NCBI RefSeq assembly: GCF_023074185.1
Contig: NZ_JADPKY010000030.1
Location: 168,244 to 232,243, forward strand
Reading direction: 5' to 3'
Length of the DNA stretch: 64,000 nucleotides
Source: Bradyrhizobium sp. 132
GTDB lineage: Bacteria > Pseudomonadota > Alphaproteobacteria > Rhizobiales > Xanthobacteraceae
Shown: piece after piece, positions 16,549 through 25,207 of the stretch
Numbering within the stretch: position 1 is the stretch's first letter
Layout: each line of letters begins with the position of its first letter
Position numbers and translations under genes: made by a program
The notes under the pieces: model-generated
Seen by the model: the letters and a program-made list of their open reading frames with translations, nothing else
Databases searched by the model: none
What the model was told of the DNA's origin: nothing

Positions 16549-16574
16549 AACGGCCGGGGCGTGGTGGCAGTTCC
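16549..16574 (-). promoter_or_regulatory. Possible EcfG-type promoter upstream of fadE (17-base spacer)
   Basis: Minus-strand GGAAC (16574-16570), 17 bases, CGTT (16552-16549), leaving a leader of about 120 bases to the fadE ATG. It matches the consensus, but one such match is expected by chance in a window of this size. Confidence 0.3.
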
Positions 16575-16604
16575 GGGAGGGGCTAGGCGACGAGGTCGGC
16601 CGGG

Positions 16605-17228
16605 CTAATCCGGCCGCACCATCTCGAACATGTTTTCCGGCTTGATCTCGAAATAATCACCGCTGCGGCCGGCGCGGACAATCGGGCGGGCGGCGGCGGT
16701 CTGGTAGACGCCGTCCTTGATCATGGCCTTGTCGATGTGGACGGCGACGACTTCGCCGAGCGTCAGCCAGGCATTGGCTTCCTTGCCGTCAGCGCCCTTG
16801 AGGCGGACGATATCCGCCACCTTGCATTCGAAGGCGACGGGGCTTTCGCCGACGCGCGGCACGTTGACGAGCTTGCCGGGCACGGCGGTCAGGCCTGCAA
16901 TCTTGAACTCGTCGACCTCAGGCCCGACGTGGGCGGCGGTCGCGTTCATGTGCCTGGCCAGGTCCATCGTGGCGAGATTCCAGACGAACTCGCCGGTCTG
17001 CTGGATGTTCGCGACGGTGTCCTTCCAGTTGGTGGAGGAGAAGCCGATGATCGGCGGCACATAGCAGAACGCGTTGAAGAAGCTGTAGGGCGCGAGATTG
17101 ACGTGGCCGTTGGTGTCGCGCGACGAAATCCAGCCGATCGGCCGCGGCGCGACGATGGCGTTGAAGGGATCGTGCTTGAGGCCGTGGCCCTTGGCGGGCT
17201 CGTAGAAGTGCAGGTCTTTGTCGGTCAC
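16605..17228 (-). CDS. Flavin reductase-like (split-barrel FMN-binding) protein
   Basis: A 207-residue protein of the DIM6/NTAB flavin-reductase-like family, which bind FMN in a split barrel. Characteristic stretches are FNAIVAPRPIGWISSRDTNG, NLAPYSFFNAFCYVPPIIGFSS and DTVANIQQTGEFVWNLAT, all in the N-terminal half. The start is GTG 17228 with GGGGAAAAG upstream. It may supply reduced flavin to an unidentified partner or act on its own. No oxygenase partner lies next to it; it follows the fad operon but is a separate unit. Confidence 0.85.
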   Translation of the reverse strand: MTDKDLHFYEPAKGHGLKHDPFNAIVAPRPIGWISSRDTNGHVNLAPYSFFNAFCYVPPIIGFSSTNWKDTVANIQQTGEFVWNLATMDLARHMNATAAHVGPEVDEFKIAGLTAVPGKLVNVPRVGESPVAFECKVADIVRLKGADGKEANAWLTLGEVVAVHIDKAMIKDGVYQTAAARPIVRAGRSGDYFEIKPENMFEMVRPD

Positions 17229-17251
17229 GCTGGCTTTTCCCCGGTCCTTGT

Positions 17252-17284
17252 GCCCGGATTGCGCTTCGCTCCATCCGGACTACG
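17252..17284. repeat. Intergenic repeat, GCCCGGAT...ATCCGGAC family
   Basis: GCCCGGATTGCGCTTCGCTCC followed by ATCCGGACTAC, a short imperfect hairpin typical of dispersed repeats between genes in Bradyrhizobiaceae. One copy here, between the flavin reductase start and the end of tetR. (Bases given in two parts.). Confidence 0.5.
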
Positions 17285-17318
17285 TCGGCCTGCTTATAGG
17301 AGGAAATCCGCCGCCGCG

Positions 17319-17918
17319 TCAGTGCCGCGGGGACAATCCCGCGATGACGAAATCGATCATCTGGTCGATGGTCGGACCCGGCTTGGTGGCGCACTGGGCG
17401 ATCATCTGGGGGTGGAAGAAGCGCATCATCGCGGTGCAGGCGCAGAGCGCGGCCAGTTTCAGGTCCGGGGCCTCGAACTCGCCGGAGGCCGCGCCTTGCG
17501 CGATCATCTGGCCGATGACCCCGGCAATGCACTCCATGTGGTTGACGCAGACGTCCCAGTCCTCCTGCATCGCGATCTCGACCATCTCGTGCAACTTGGA
17601 ATCGCCGACATAGCGCTCGGTGTTCATGCGATGGATGGTGGAGAGCAACTCGCGGAAGCGCGGGAGTACCGGACCCGGCCTCGCCACGATCCGCTGCGCT
17701 TCCAGTTCGACCTCGCACATCAGCGAGCGGGCCACCGCCTGATGAATCGCCTTCTTCGATTCGAAGAAGCGATAGACGTTGGCGGGGCTCATCTTGAGCT
17801 CCTTGGCGATGTCCCCGACCGTGGTCTTGAGATAGCCGATCTGGCGGAACAGCCGTTCGGCCACCTCGAGAATACGATCCCGGGTGTCGCCTTCGATATG
17901 TTCCGAAACCAGTGTCAT
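17319..17918 (-). CDS. TetR-family regulator of the adjacent RND efflux operon
   Basis: A 199-residue TetR repressor. The helix-turn-helix is in about residues 12-58, with TTVGDIAKELKMSPANVYRFFESKKAI as the recognition part; the C-terminal ligand domain includes HEMVEIAMQEDWD. It is the third gene in the order adaptor, RND pump, tetR on the minus strand and starts 35 bases after the pump stop. It most likely controls this operon through the inverted repeat at 22415-22445. The ligand is unknown. Confidence 0.88.
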   Translation of the reverse strand: MTLVSEHIEGDTRDRILEVAERLFRQIGYLKTTVGDIAKELKMSPANVYRFFESKKAIHQAVARSLMCEVELEAQRIVARPGPVLPRFRELLSTIHRMNTERYVGDSKLHEMVEIAMQEDWDVCVNHMECIAGVIGQMIAQGAASGEFEAPDLKLAALCACTAMMRFFHPQMIAQCATKPGPTIDQMIDFVIAGLSPRH

Positions 17919-17953
17919 CTGTCAGGACTCGTCAATCAGCAGTTCATCTTCAC

Positions 17954-20900
17954 TTATTCAGCCGCCTCAGCAAGCGGAATTGCGTGCTCGTCATCGCTCC
18001 CATGCTGCGGTGCGGCGGGCTGCTCGGGGGTGCCTGCCTCATCCAGGCTCTTGCGGAACCAGAGGGCGTAGAGGCCCGGCAGGTACAGCAGCGTCAGGAA
18101 GGTCGCAACGAACAGTCCGCCCATGATGGTGATCGCCATCGGGCCCCAGAACGCCGAGCGCGACAGCGGGATCATGGCGAGGATGGCGGCGAGCGCCGTC
18201 AGCACCACCGGCCGGGCACGGCGGACGGTGGCCTCTACGATCGCCTCGCGACGGGTCAAGCCATGAGAAACGTCGGTCTCGATCTGGTCGACCAGGATCA
18301 CCGCGTTGCGCATGATCATGCCGGCGAGCGCGATCAGGCCGAGCAGCGCCACGAAGCCGAACGGAGCGTTGGCGATGTTGAGCCCGAGGGAGGCGCCGAC
18401 GATACCGAGGGGTGCGGTTAAAAACACCAGGATCAAGCGGGAGAAGCTCTGAAGCTGGAACATCAGCAGCGTCAGCATCACCATGACCATCAGCGGGAAG
18501 AGAACGAAGATCGAGGCGTTACCCTTGGCGGATTCCTCGAACGCGCCGCCCGCCTCGATGCGGTAGGCCGGCTCGAGGTTGTCCGTGATCGCCTTCAGCT
18601 TCGGCGTGATCTGGCCGGTGACGTCAGGCGCCTGCACGCCGTCGACGACGTCGGAGCGCACAGTGATCGCCATGTCGCGATTGCGCCGCCACATGATCGG
18701 CTCCTCGTGGCCGTATTCGATCTTGGCGATCTGCTGGAGCGGCACGGCAACGCCGTTACGCGAGGTGATGGTGAGATCACCGACGCCGCCGAGGTCGAGG
18801 CGTTCGGACGGGATCGCACGGGCGACCACGGCCACCTTCTCGATACCGTCGCGCACGGTCGTCACCTGTGAGCCCGAGATCAGCATCGACAGCGCCTGCG
18901 ACACGTCCTGCGGCGTCAGGCCCATGGCGCGGGCGCGATCCTGGTCGACGACGAGCTTGAGGTAAGGCGACTGCTCGTTCCAGTCGAGCTGGACGTCCTT
19001 GACGCTCTTGTTCTGCCGCATGACGTCGCGAACCTGGTAGGCGATCTCGCGCACCTTGTTGGCGTCGGGGCCGATCACGCGGAACTGCACGGGAAAGCCG
19101 ACCGGGGGACCGAAATTGAAGCGGTCGACGCGCACGCGGGCCTCGTTGAGCGCGCCGTCGGCGACGGCGTTTTCAAGCTTGGCCTTGATACGCTCGCGCG
19201 CCTCGACGCCCTTTGCGACGATGACGATTTCGGCAAAAGCCTCGTTCGGAAGCTGCGGATTGAGGCCGAGCCAGAAACGCGGCGAGCCCTGCCCGACATA
19301 GGCCGTATAGGTCTCGATGTCCTTGTCGTCCTTGAGCAGCGTCTCGGCCTTCTTCACCGCCTTTTCCGTGACGTTGAAGGCGGTGCCCTCGGGCAGGCGA
19401 AGCTGGAGGAACAGCTCGGGGCGCTCGGACAGCGGGAAGAACTGCTGCTGGACGTGGCCGAATCCGACGATCGAGGCGATGAAAACGCCGACGGTCGCGA
19501 CCACCACGGTGACGCGGTGGTTGACGCACCATTGCACGATGGCGCGCAGGCCCCGATACATGCGGGTCTCGTAGACCGCGTGCGGATCGTGATTATGGTG
19601 CAGCTTGATGTTGGGCAGCAGCATGACGCCGATATAGGGCGTGAAGATCACCGCCACGAACCAGGACGCGACCAGCGCAATCGCCACGATCCAGAAGATG
19701 CTGCCGGCATATTCGCCGACCGCGGAATTGGCAAAGCCGATGGGGAGGAAGCCAGCGGCCGTGACCAGCGTTCCCGTGAGCATCGGAAACGCAGTGGATT
19801 CCCAGGCAAAGGACGCCGCACGCATGCGGTCCCAGCCCTGCTCCATCTTCACCACCATCATCTCGACCGCGATGATGGCGTCATCGACGAGCAGGCCGAG
19901 TGCGATGATCAGCGCTCCCAGCGTGATGCGGTGCAGGTCGAGCGACATCGTGTTCATGACGACGAAGACGATGCCGAGCACCAAGGGCACCGACAGCGCG
20001 ACCACGATTCCGGTGCGCCAGCCGAGCGCCAGGAACGACACGAACAGCACGATGACGAGGGCTTCCATGAAGGAGTGCACGAACTCGCCGACGGCGTGCT
20101 CGACCACCTTGGGCTGGTCGGCGATCAGCTTGACGTCGACGCCCTGCGGCACCGCCTTCATGAATTCAGCCGTCGCCTTCTCGACCTCCTTGCCGAGATC
20201 GAGGATGTTGGCGCCCTTGGCGGTGACGACACCGATGCCGATCGCGGCCTTGCCTTCCTGGCGCACGATGAAACTCGGCGGGTCGACATAGCCATGGGTG
20301 ACGGTGGCGATGTCGCCGAGACGGAACACGCGGCCATTGCTCTCGACCGGGGTTTCGGCCACGGCCTTGGCGCCGTCGAGCGCCCCCGTGACGCGCAGCG
20401 GCACGCGCTGCGACGAGGTCTCGACCGTGCCGGCCGGGGTCACGTTGTTCTGCTTGGCGAGCGAATCGAACAGCGCCTGCGGCGTGATGCCGAGGGTGGC
20501 GAGCTTGGCGTGCGAGAATTCGACGAAGATGCGCTCATCCTGGTTGCCGTAGACGTCGACCTTGGTCACGCCGGGCACCTTCAGGAGGCGCTGCCGAAAA
20601 CCCTCCGAGACCTTCTTGAGCTGCGCATAATCGGCGCCGTCGCCGGTCATCATGTAGAGAATCGAATCGACGTCGGAGAACTCGTCGTTGACAACGGGGC
20701 CCAGAATCCCCGCGGGCAGTTGGGCCTGCACGTCGACCAGCTTCTTGCGCAGCAGATAAAAGAGATACGGCACATCCTTCGGCGGCGTGGAATCGCGGAA
20801 GGTCACCTGGAGCGCGGTGAAGCCGGGCTTGGAATAGGTCTGCACCTTCTCGAAGTAGGGCAGCTCCTGGATCTTCTTCTCGATGGGATCGGCGACCTGA

Positions 20901-21091
20901 GCCTGCATTTCCTGCGCGGTCGCGCCCGGCCAGATCACGGAGACGTTGACCACCTTCACCGTAAAGAACGGATCCTCGGCACGGCCGAGCTTCTGATACG
21001 AGAAGAACCCGGCGATGCCGAGTATGACCATCAGGAACAGGACCAGGGTCGGATGGCTGACGGCCCAGGCCGAAAGGTTGAAGCGCTTCAT
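17954..21091 (-). CDS. RND-family efflux pump inner-membrane transporter
   Basis: A 1045-residue resistance-nodulation-division transporter, a proton-driven efflux pump. The first transmembrane helix (about 10-30) is followed by a large periplasmic porter region. A second hydrophobic block contains GLLVDDAIIAVEMM in TM4, with the paired aspartates needed for proton relay. The two-fold repeat recurs in the second half, with ALLGLIALAGMIMRNAVILVDQIE in TM10-like position. ATG 21091 has GGAGAG five bases upstream; the TTG at 21103 has none. No outer-membrane channel gene is present, so a TolC-like partner must be encoded elsewhere. Confidence 0.94.
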   Translation of the reverse strand: MKRFNLSAWAVSHPTLVLFLMVILGIAGFFSYQKLGRAEDPFFTVKVVNVSVIWPGATAQEMQAQVADPIEKKIQELPYFEKVQTYSKPGFTALQVTFRDSTPPKDVPYLFYLLRKKLVDVQAQLPAGILGPVVNDEFSDVDSILYMMTGDGADYAQLKKVSEGFRQRLLKVPGVTKVDVYGNQDERIFVEFSHAKLATLGITPQALFDSLAKQNNVTPAGTVETSSQRVPLRVTGALDGAKAVAETPVESNGRVFRLGDIATVTHGYVDPPSFIVRQEGKAAIGIGVVTAKGANILDLGKEVEKATAEFMKAVPQGVDVKLIADQPKVVEHAVGEFVHSFMEALVIVLFVSFLALGWRTGIVVALSVPLVLGIVFVVMNTMSLDLHRITLGALIIALGLLVDDAIIAVEMMVVKMEQGWDRMRAASFAWESTAFPMLTGTLVTAAGFLPIGFANSAVGEYAGSIFWIVAIALVASWFVAVIFTPYIGVMLLPNIKLHHNHDPHAVYETRMYRGLRAIVQWCVNHRVTVVVATVGVFIASIVGFGHVQQQFFPLSERPELFLQLRLPEGTAFNVTEKAVKKAETLLKDDKDIETYTAYVGQGSPRFWLGLNPQLPNEAFAEIVIVAKGVEARERIKAKLENAVADGALNEARVRVDRFNFGPPVGFPVQFRVIGPDANKVREIAYQVRDVMRQNKSVKDVQLDWNEQSPYLKLVVDQDRARAMGLTPQDVSQALSMLISGSQVTTVRDGIEKVAVVARAIPSERLDLGGVGDLTITSRNGVAVPLQQIAKIEYGHEEPIMWRRNRDMAITVRSDVVDGVQAPDVTGQITPKLKAITDNLEPAYRIEAGGAFEESAKGNASIFVLFPLMVMVMLTLLMFQLQSFSRLILVFLTAPLGIVGASLGLNIANAPFGFVALLGLIALAGMIMRNAVILVDQIETDVSHGLTRREAIVEATVRRARPVVLTALAAILAMIPLSRSAFWGPMAITIMGGLFVATFLTLLYLPGLYALWFRKSLDEAGTPEQPAAPQHGSDDEHAIPLAEAAE

Positions 21092-21270
21092 CGCACTCTC
21101 CAAAGATGATCCGGTTGCAAAAAAAGGCAGCTACTCTGTTCAACGCGTCGTCGCGAGGCAGCGAAGCAATCCAGGGGGCTGGGCAGGTTCTGGATCGCTT
21201 CGCCGCTTCAGCCCCAGCATTTGCGCTTAGGCCGAAACTCACCTCACACGACGTAACTCGTAAACGAGAC

Positions 21271-22377
21271 TTAAAAGGACAGTGACGATACGATCCGCAC
21301 CCTCTGGCCCGGATCGAGCTTCTGCACACCGAGGGCGACGATCTTGGCGCCCTCTTCGACACCGCCGGTGATGACGACGTCGTTGCTCTCGTAGGACTTC
21401 ACCGCGACCGGCTTCAGCGTGACCGCGCCGTTGTCGTCGACGACGAAGAAGGACGGCTTGCCGCCTTCGTTGAACAGCGCCGACAGCGGCAACCGCGCGA
21501 CGCGCTCGGTCGCGGCATCCGACAGCGTCAGCGTCGCGGTCATGCCGAGCGAAACCCTGTCGTCGGCCTCGGGCAGCGAGAATTTTGCGAGATAGGTGCG
21601 CGTGGCGGAATCCGCGGTCGGCGCGATCTCGCGCAGCTTGGCCGTATATTTCTTGCCCGGCTCCGACCAAAGAGTGACGCTGGCGGCGCCCGACTTGGCA
21701 CGTCCGACCAGCGTCTCAGGGATCGCGACGACCGCTTCCTTTTCGGCAAAGCGGGCGACACGGATCGAGGTCTGGCCTGCGGCAACCACCTGGCCTGGCT
21801 CGATCAGCGTTGCGGTGACGACGCCACGGGCGTCGGCGTTGAGCGTCGCGTAGGAAAGGGAATTATTGGTCAGCTCGACCGAGCGCTCGGCCCGATTCAG
21901 GCGCGCGCGCGCCTCATCGGCGGAAGCGCGGCTCTGGTCGAGTTGGGCGTCGGTGGTCCAGCCCTTGGCCTTCAAATCCTTGGCGCGCTGCTCGGCGGCG
22001 GCGGCCTGAGCCAGCACGCCGGTCGCAGCGGTTTGCTCGGCGACCGCTTGCTCAGCCTGGAGCTTCAGGTCGATCTCATCGAGGGTCGCGAGCGGCTGGC
22101 CGATCTCGACGGTCTGGCCGACCTCGACCAGGCGCTTGGCAACCTTGCCGGCGACGCGAAAACCGAGATCGCTCTCGATCCGCGGCCTGACCGTGCCGAC
22201 GAAGCTGCGCTCCGGCGTTTCGGCATCATAATGGGCCGTTGCGACCAGAACCGGCCGCGGCGGCTCGGCCTTTTCAGCAACGGTGTCATTGCACCCGCCC
22301 AGGGTGGCAGCCATCAACGCCAGCGACACACCCGCCAATAGCTTGGAATAGCTCGACAAAACTGACCGGACGAACAT
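21271..22377 (-). CDS. RND efflux periplasmic adaptor lipoprotein
   Basis: A 368-residue membrane-fusion protein linking the pump to an outer-membrane channel. The signal sequence ends in a lipobox (ATLGGCN, Cys about residue 29), so it is lipid-anchored. The beta-barrel and lipoyl halves follow (FVGTVRPRIESDLGFRVAGKV near 60-85), around an alanine-rich helical hairpin (about 100-170). ATG 22377 has AGGAGTG nine bases before it. It is the first gene of the operon, with the pump gene 180 bases downstream. Substrate specificity is not predictable. Confidence 0.92.
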   Translation of the reverse strand: MFVRSVLSSYSKLLAGVSLALMAATLGGCNDTVAEKAEPPRPVLVATAHYDAETPERSFVGTVRPRIESDLGFRVAGKVAKRLVEVGQTVEIGQPLATLDEIDLKLQAEQAVAEQTAATGVLAQAAAAEQRAKDLKAKGWTTDAQLDQSRASADEARARLNRAERSVELTNNSLSYATLNADARGVVTATLIEPGQVVAAGQTSIRVARFAEKEAVVAIPETLVGRAKSGAASVTLWSEPGKKYTAKLREIAPTADSATRTYLAKFSLPEADDRVSLGMTATLTLSDAATERVARLPLSALFNEGGKPSFFVVDDNGAVTLKPVAVKSYESNDVVITGGVEEGAKIVALGVQKLDPGQRVRIVSSLSF

Positions 22378-22414
22378 CGGAGAACACTCCTGCGGCTGCA
22401 ATGAGAGGAATGTC

Positions 22415-22445
22415 GACTAATCATTGATAAAAGTCAATATTCGTC
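22415..22445. promoter_or_regulatory. Candidate TetR operator of the RND operon
   Basis: ATTGA (22423-22427) and TCAAT (22434-22438) flank six bases. The arms extend outwards as GACTAAT and ATTCGTC with one base inserted. The whole lies 38-68 bases before the adaptor ATG. It suits a TetR dimer site, but regulation is inferred from position. Confidence 0.5.
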
Positions 22446-22518
22446 AGTCATCAGGAAAGCGTGATCGTTAAGGGATAGTAAGATTCCGTGGATTGGCGGA
22501 ACTCCCTTCGCCTGATAT

Positions 22519-22532
22519 GGTTACATGTAACC
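22519..22532. promoter_or_regulatory. Palindromic operator before the MazE-like antitoxin
   Basis: GGTTACATGTAACC is a perfect 14-base palindrome ending 14 bases before the antitoxin ATG, between any promoter and the GGAGAGA ribosome site. Autorepression by the antitoxin is the likely role. Confidence 0.65.
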
Positions 22533-22546
22533 AAACGGAGAGAACT

Positions 22547-22777
22547 ATGCCGTCCTCTTCTAAGCCGAAGTCGTCGCGAGCGAAGGTCCGCAAGCATCGA
22601 GAGCGGCTGCGCGCGCAGGGGCTCCGTCCGATCCAGATCTGGGTTCCGGATGTACGTTCAGCCTCTTTCAAGGCGGAAGCCCATCGCCAATCATTGGCGG
22701 TCGCATCGAACCCACATGAGGATGAGGATCAGGCTTTCATCGATGCGATCTCCGATTGGCCTGGCGAGACAGAATAA
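22547..22777 (+). CDS. MazE-family antitoxin (DUF3018 type)
   Basis: A 76-residue antitoxin. The first half is basic (SSRAKVRKHRERLRAQGLRPIQIWVPDV), typical of the DUF3018/MazE-like family that binds DNA. The acidic C-terminal tail (HEDEDQAFIDAISDW) is the likely toxin-binding segment. ATG 22547 follows GGAGAGA; an earlier in-frame ATG at 22493 has no ribosome site and would include the palindrome. The MazF-like gene starts about 155 bases downstream, an unusually large gap for this family. Confidence 0.82.
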   Translation: MPSSSKPKSSRAKVRKHRERLRAQGLRPIQIWVPDVRSASFKAEAHRQSLAVASNPHEDEDQAFIDAISDWPGETE

Positions 22778-22931
22778 CCTGTGAACAGCGCAGGGAATCT
22801 CGTCGGCAGGGCCTCAGGCCCGAAACAGCTTCGCAGCAGGCTTTGGCCCAAACTCGCTCCCACTGAAATTCGTCCGCGCGCGGACGGAGGTCCAGCAACT
22901 GAGCGTGCCCAGCATGGCGGTTCACGAACCA
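22778..22931 (+). other. Spacer between MazE- and MazF-like genes with two palindromes
   Basis: GGGCCTCAGGCCC (22809-22821) and GTCCGCGCGCGGAC (22872-22885) could form hairpins in the transcript between antitoxin and toxin. GGTTCACGAACC (22919-22930) is a further inverted repeat directly before the toxin ATG. No gene is apparent here. Confidence 0.55.
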
Positions 22932-23285
22932 ATGAAGAGAGGCGAAGTTTGGACAGCAGCAGGCGCAAAGGACTACGGAGGGAAACCGCGTCCGGTCATC
23001 GTCGTGCAAGACGACGATTTTGACGCAACGGAATCGATCACGGTTTGCCCAATAACAACATTCGAAACTGAGGCACCACTCTTCAGATTGCAGGTCGAAC
23101 CGAACGATCGCAACGGCCTCCGAGTGGCATGCCGCCTGATGGTCGACAAGATCACCACGGTACCGAAATCCAAGATGGGCATGCTGATCGGGCGGCTCGA
23201 CGACGAGGATCTCTTGCGCCTCAATCGCGCCATGCTGGTGTTTCTCGGGCTGGCTGGCTCACAAAAATCCCGTGGCACAGGTTAG
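22932..23285 (+). CDS. MazF/PemK-family mRNA interferase toxin
   Basis: A 117-residue endoribonuclease toxin. The PemK/MazF fold is shown by MKRGEVWTAAG at the start, then YGGKPRPVIVVQDDDFDA and ITVCPITTF, and a C-terminal LIGRLDDEDLLRLNRAMLVFLGL. ATG 22932 gives the canonical N-terminus; GTG 22905 and ATG 22914 would add nine or six unrelated residues. It has no good ribosome site, so translation may be weak or depend on the antitoxin transcript structure. It pairs with the MazE-like gene upstream. Confidence 0.85.
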   Translation: MKRGEVWTAAGAKDYGGKPRPVIVVQDDDFDATESITVCPITTFETEAPLFRLQVEPNDRNGLRVACRLMVDKITTVPKSKMGMLIGRLDDEDLLRLNRAMLVFLGLAGSQKSRGTG

Positions 23286-23346
23286 CGATCCGTGCGCCGG
23301 AGCAGCTTCGCCCTTCCAGGACGGTCCGAAGGACCACCCCGGAATA

Positions 23347-24687
23347 TCAGCCCCCTCGCCGCCCCTGTTCGGCGAACTCGTGCTTGCTGTCGTGGCCGCC
23401 GATGAACACCAGGATGCCGGCGAGCAGAGGCAAGACCGCCAGCACCAACAAGCCGGTCGAGGTCTGGCCGGTGGCTTCCTTGACCCAGCCGATCAGGTAG
23501 GGGCCGCCGAAGCCGGCGAGGTTGCCGATCGAGTTGATCAGGGCGATGCCGCCGGCCGCCGCCGTGCCGGAGAGCCAGGCGGTCGGCAGGGTCCAGAACA
23601 CGCCGAAGCAGCAGAACACCCCGATCGCGGCGACAGTCAGCACCACCATCGTCATGGTGGGATCGGTGAGATAGGAGGAGACGGCAAGCGCAGCGGCGGT
23701 AAGCAGCAGCGGCGCGCCGACATGCATCACGCGCTCGCGCGTGGCGTCCGAGTGCCGCGCCCACAGGATCATCGCCATGGTGCCGAACAGATATGGGATC
23801 GCGGTGACGAAGCCGGTCTGCGCATTGGTGAGGCCGAACGCCTTGACGATCTGCGGCAGCCAGAACTGCATGCCGTAGAGCGCGCCGACGAAGCCGAAAT
23901 AGACCAGGCTGAGCGCGATCACCTTCGGCGACGACAAGGCCTCGCCGAGCGACAGATGCTTCACCGCCTGCTTGGCCGCGACTTCCGAATCGAGCCTGGA
24001 CTTGAGCCAGGTCTTCTGCTCGGCAGAGAGCCAGTCCGCCTTTTCCGGCCTGTCGGTGAGATAGAACCAGGTGACGATGCCGAGCAGCACGGAAGGAATG
24101 CCCTCGATGATGAACAGCCACTGCCAGCCCTTCAGCCCCATCGCACCGTCAAGTCCGAGCAGCAGGCCCGAGACCGGCGCACCGATCACGGTCGAGACCG
24201 GAACGGCGATGGCGAAGGCCGCGAGAAAGCGGGCGCGATATTCGGCCGGATACCAATAGGTGAGATAGAGGATGATGCCGGGGAAGAAGCCGGCTTCGGC
24301 GACGCCGAGCAGGAAGCGCAGGACGTAGAAGCTCGTGACACCGCTCGTGAGCGCCATCAGCCCCGAGATGATGCCCCAGGTCACCATGATGCGGGCGATC
24401 CAGCGGCTGGCGCCGAATTTCTCCAGTGCCAGATTGCTCGGCACCTCGAAGATGAAATAGCCGATGAAGAAGATGCCGGCGCCCCAGGAGAAGATCAGCG
24501 GCGTGAACTTCAGCTCGGCATTCATGGTCAGCGCAGCGAAGCCGAGATTGACGCGGTCGAGATAGGAGAAGAAGTAGGCCAGCACCAGGAACGGAATCAG
24601 GCGCCAGGATATAGCGCGAATCGTCGAGGCCTCGATTTCGCTCTTGGCGCCGCCGGTCGGACCGGCATAGGTCGTGGTCTGGCTCAT
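23347..24687 (-). CDS. MFS transporter, anion:cation symporter (phthalate/tartrate-type) family
   Basis: A 446-residue, twelve-helix major facilitator. The N-terminal half has FLVLAYFFSYLDRVNLGFAAL (TM1) and EVPSNLALEKFGASRWIARIM, the ACS-family signature between TM2 and TM3, then GVAEAGFFPGIILYLTYWYP in TM4. Members import carboxylates such as tartrate, phthalate or glucarate with a cation. No catabolic genes are next to it, so the substrate stays open. Divergent from the DUF2809-like gene. Confidence 0.9.
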   Translation of the reverse strand: MSQTTTYAGPTGGAKSEIEASTIRAISWRLIPFLVLAYFFSYLDRVNLGFAALTMNAELKFTPLIFSWGAGIFFIGYFIFEVPSNLALEKFGASRWIARIMVTWGIISGLMALTSGVTSFYVLRFLLGVAEAGFFPGIILYLTYWYPAEYRARFLAAFAIAVPVSTVIGAPVSGLLLGLDGAMGLKGWQWLFIIEGIPSVLLGIVTWFYLTDRPEKADWLSAEQKTWLKSRLDSEVAAKQAVKHLSLGEALSSPKVIALSLVYFGFVGALYGMQFWLPQIVKAFGLTNAQTGFVTAIPYLFGTMAMILWARHSDATRERVMHVGAPLLLTAAALAVSSYLTDPTMTMVVLTVAAIGVFCCFGVFWTLPTAWLSGTAAAGGIALINSIGNLAGFGGPYLIGWVKEATGQTSTGLLVLAVLPLLAGILVFIGGHDSKHEFAEQGRRGG

Positions 24688-24736
24688 GGCTTCCCCCCGG
24701 GGTTGTTGCTTTTATTGGCTGAGAGCGGTTTTGAGC

Positions 24737-25207
24737 ATGATCGGCCAAGAGTCAATGGAGCGAGCAATGCAAGGGGCGCAGCCGGATAAACCTGTTGCGC
24801 CGTTACGGACATCCCTGATCCGCGCCGGGCTGGCGCTGGCGGTGATCGTCTGCGGGCTGTCCCTGCGCTGGTACGGTTTTCCGCTCGGCCTGCCCGCCTT
24901 CGTGGTGAAGTACGGCGGCTCGCTGCTGTGGGCAACGATGGTGTTTCTGCTGGCGGGCGTTTTGCTGCCGCGGCTGCCACCAGCGCAGATCGCGGCCATC
25001 GCGATGGTGATCGCGGTCGTCGTCGAGTTTTCCCGGCAGGTGCATACGCCGTGGCTCGATGCGTTCAGGCTGACCACAGCCGGGGCGCTGCTCTTGGGGC
25101 GCATCTTCTCGCTGTGGAATTTGCTGGCGTATGCTGTCGGGATTGCGTTCGGCGTTTGGATTGATCGATTCATCGCGATGCGTAGGGTGGGTCAGCCGAA
25201 GGCGTAA
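24737..25207 (+). CDS. Small membrane protein, DUF2809-like
   Basis: About 156 residues with four hydrophobic segments (near residues 25-45, 55-75, 80-98 and 120-140) and the DUF2809-like core LRWYGFPLGLPAFVVKYGGSLLWATMVF and EFSRQVHTPWLDAFRLT. Inner-membrane, function unknown. The start is uncertain: 24737, 24755 or 24767 are possible, and the last has GGAGCG seven bases before it. The last residues RVGQPKA and the stop codon fall within a dispersed intergenic repeat, so the C-terminus has been rewritten by that repeat. Confidence 0.75.
   Translation: MIGQESMERAMQGAQPDKPVAPLRTSLIRAGLALAVIVCGLSLRWYGFPLGLPAFVVKYGGSLLWATMVFLLAGVLLPRLPPAQIAAIAMVIAVVVEFSRQVHTPWLDAFRLTTAGALLLGRIFSLWNLLAYAVGIAFGVWIDRFIAMRRVGQPKA

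Noticed and set aside
19454..21109. Open frame antisense to the RND pump
   Set aside because: His/Asp/Arg-rich shadow translation with no domain; the pump motifs are on the minus strand.
22498..22522. EcfG-like promoter for the MazE-like gene
   Set aside because: GGAAC is present but the -10 reads GGTT with a 16-base spacer, so it is not a match.
23272..24789. Open frame antisense to the MFS transporter
   Set aside because: Shadow of a GC-rich gene; no recognisable domain.
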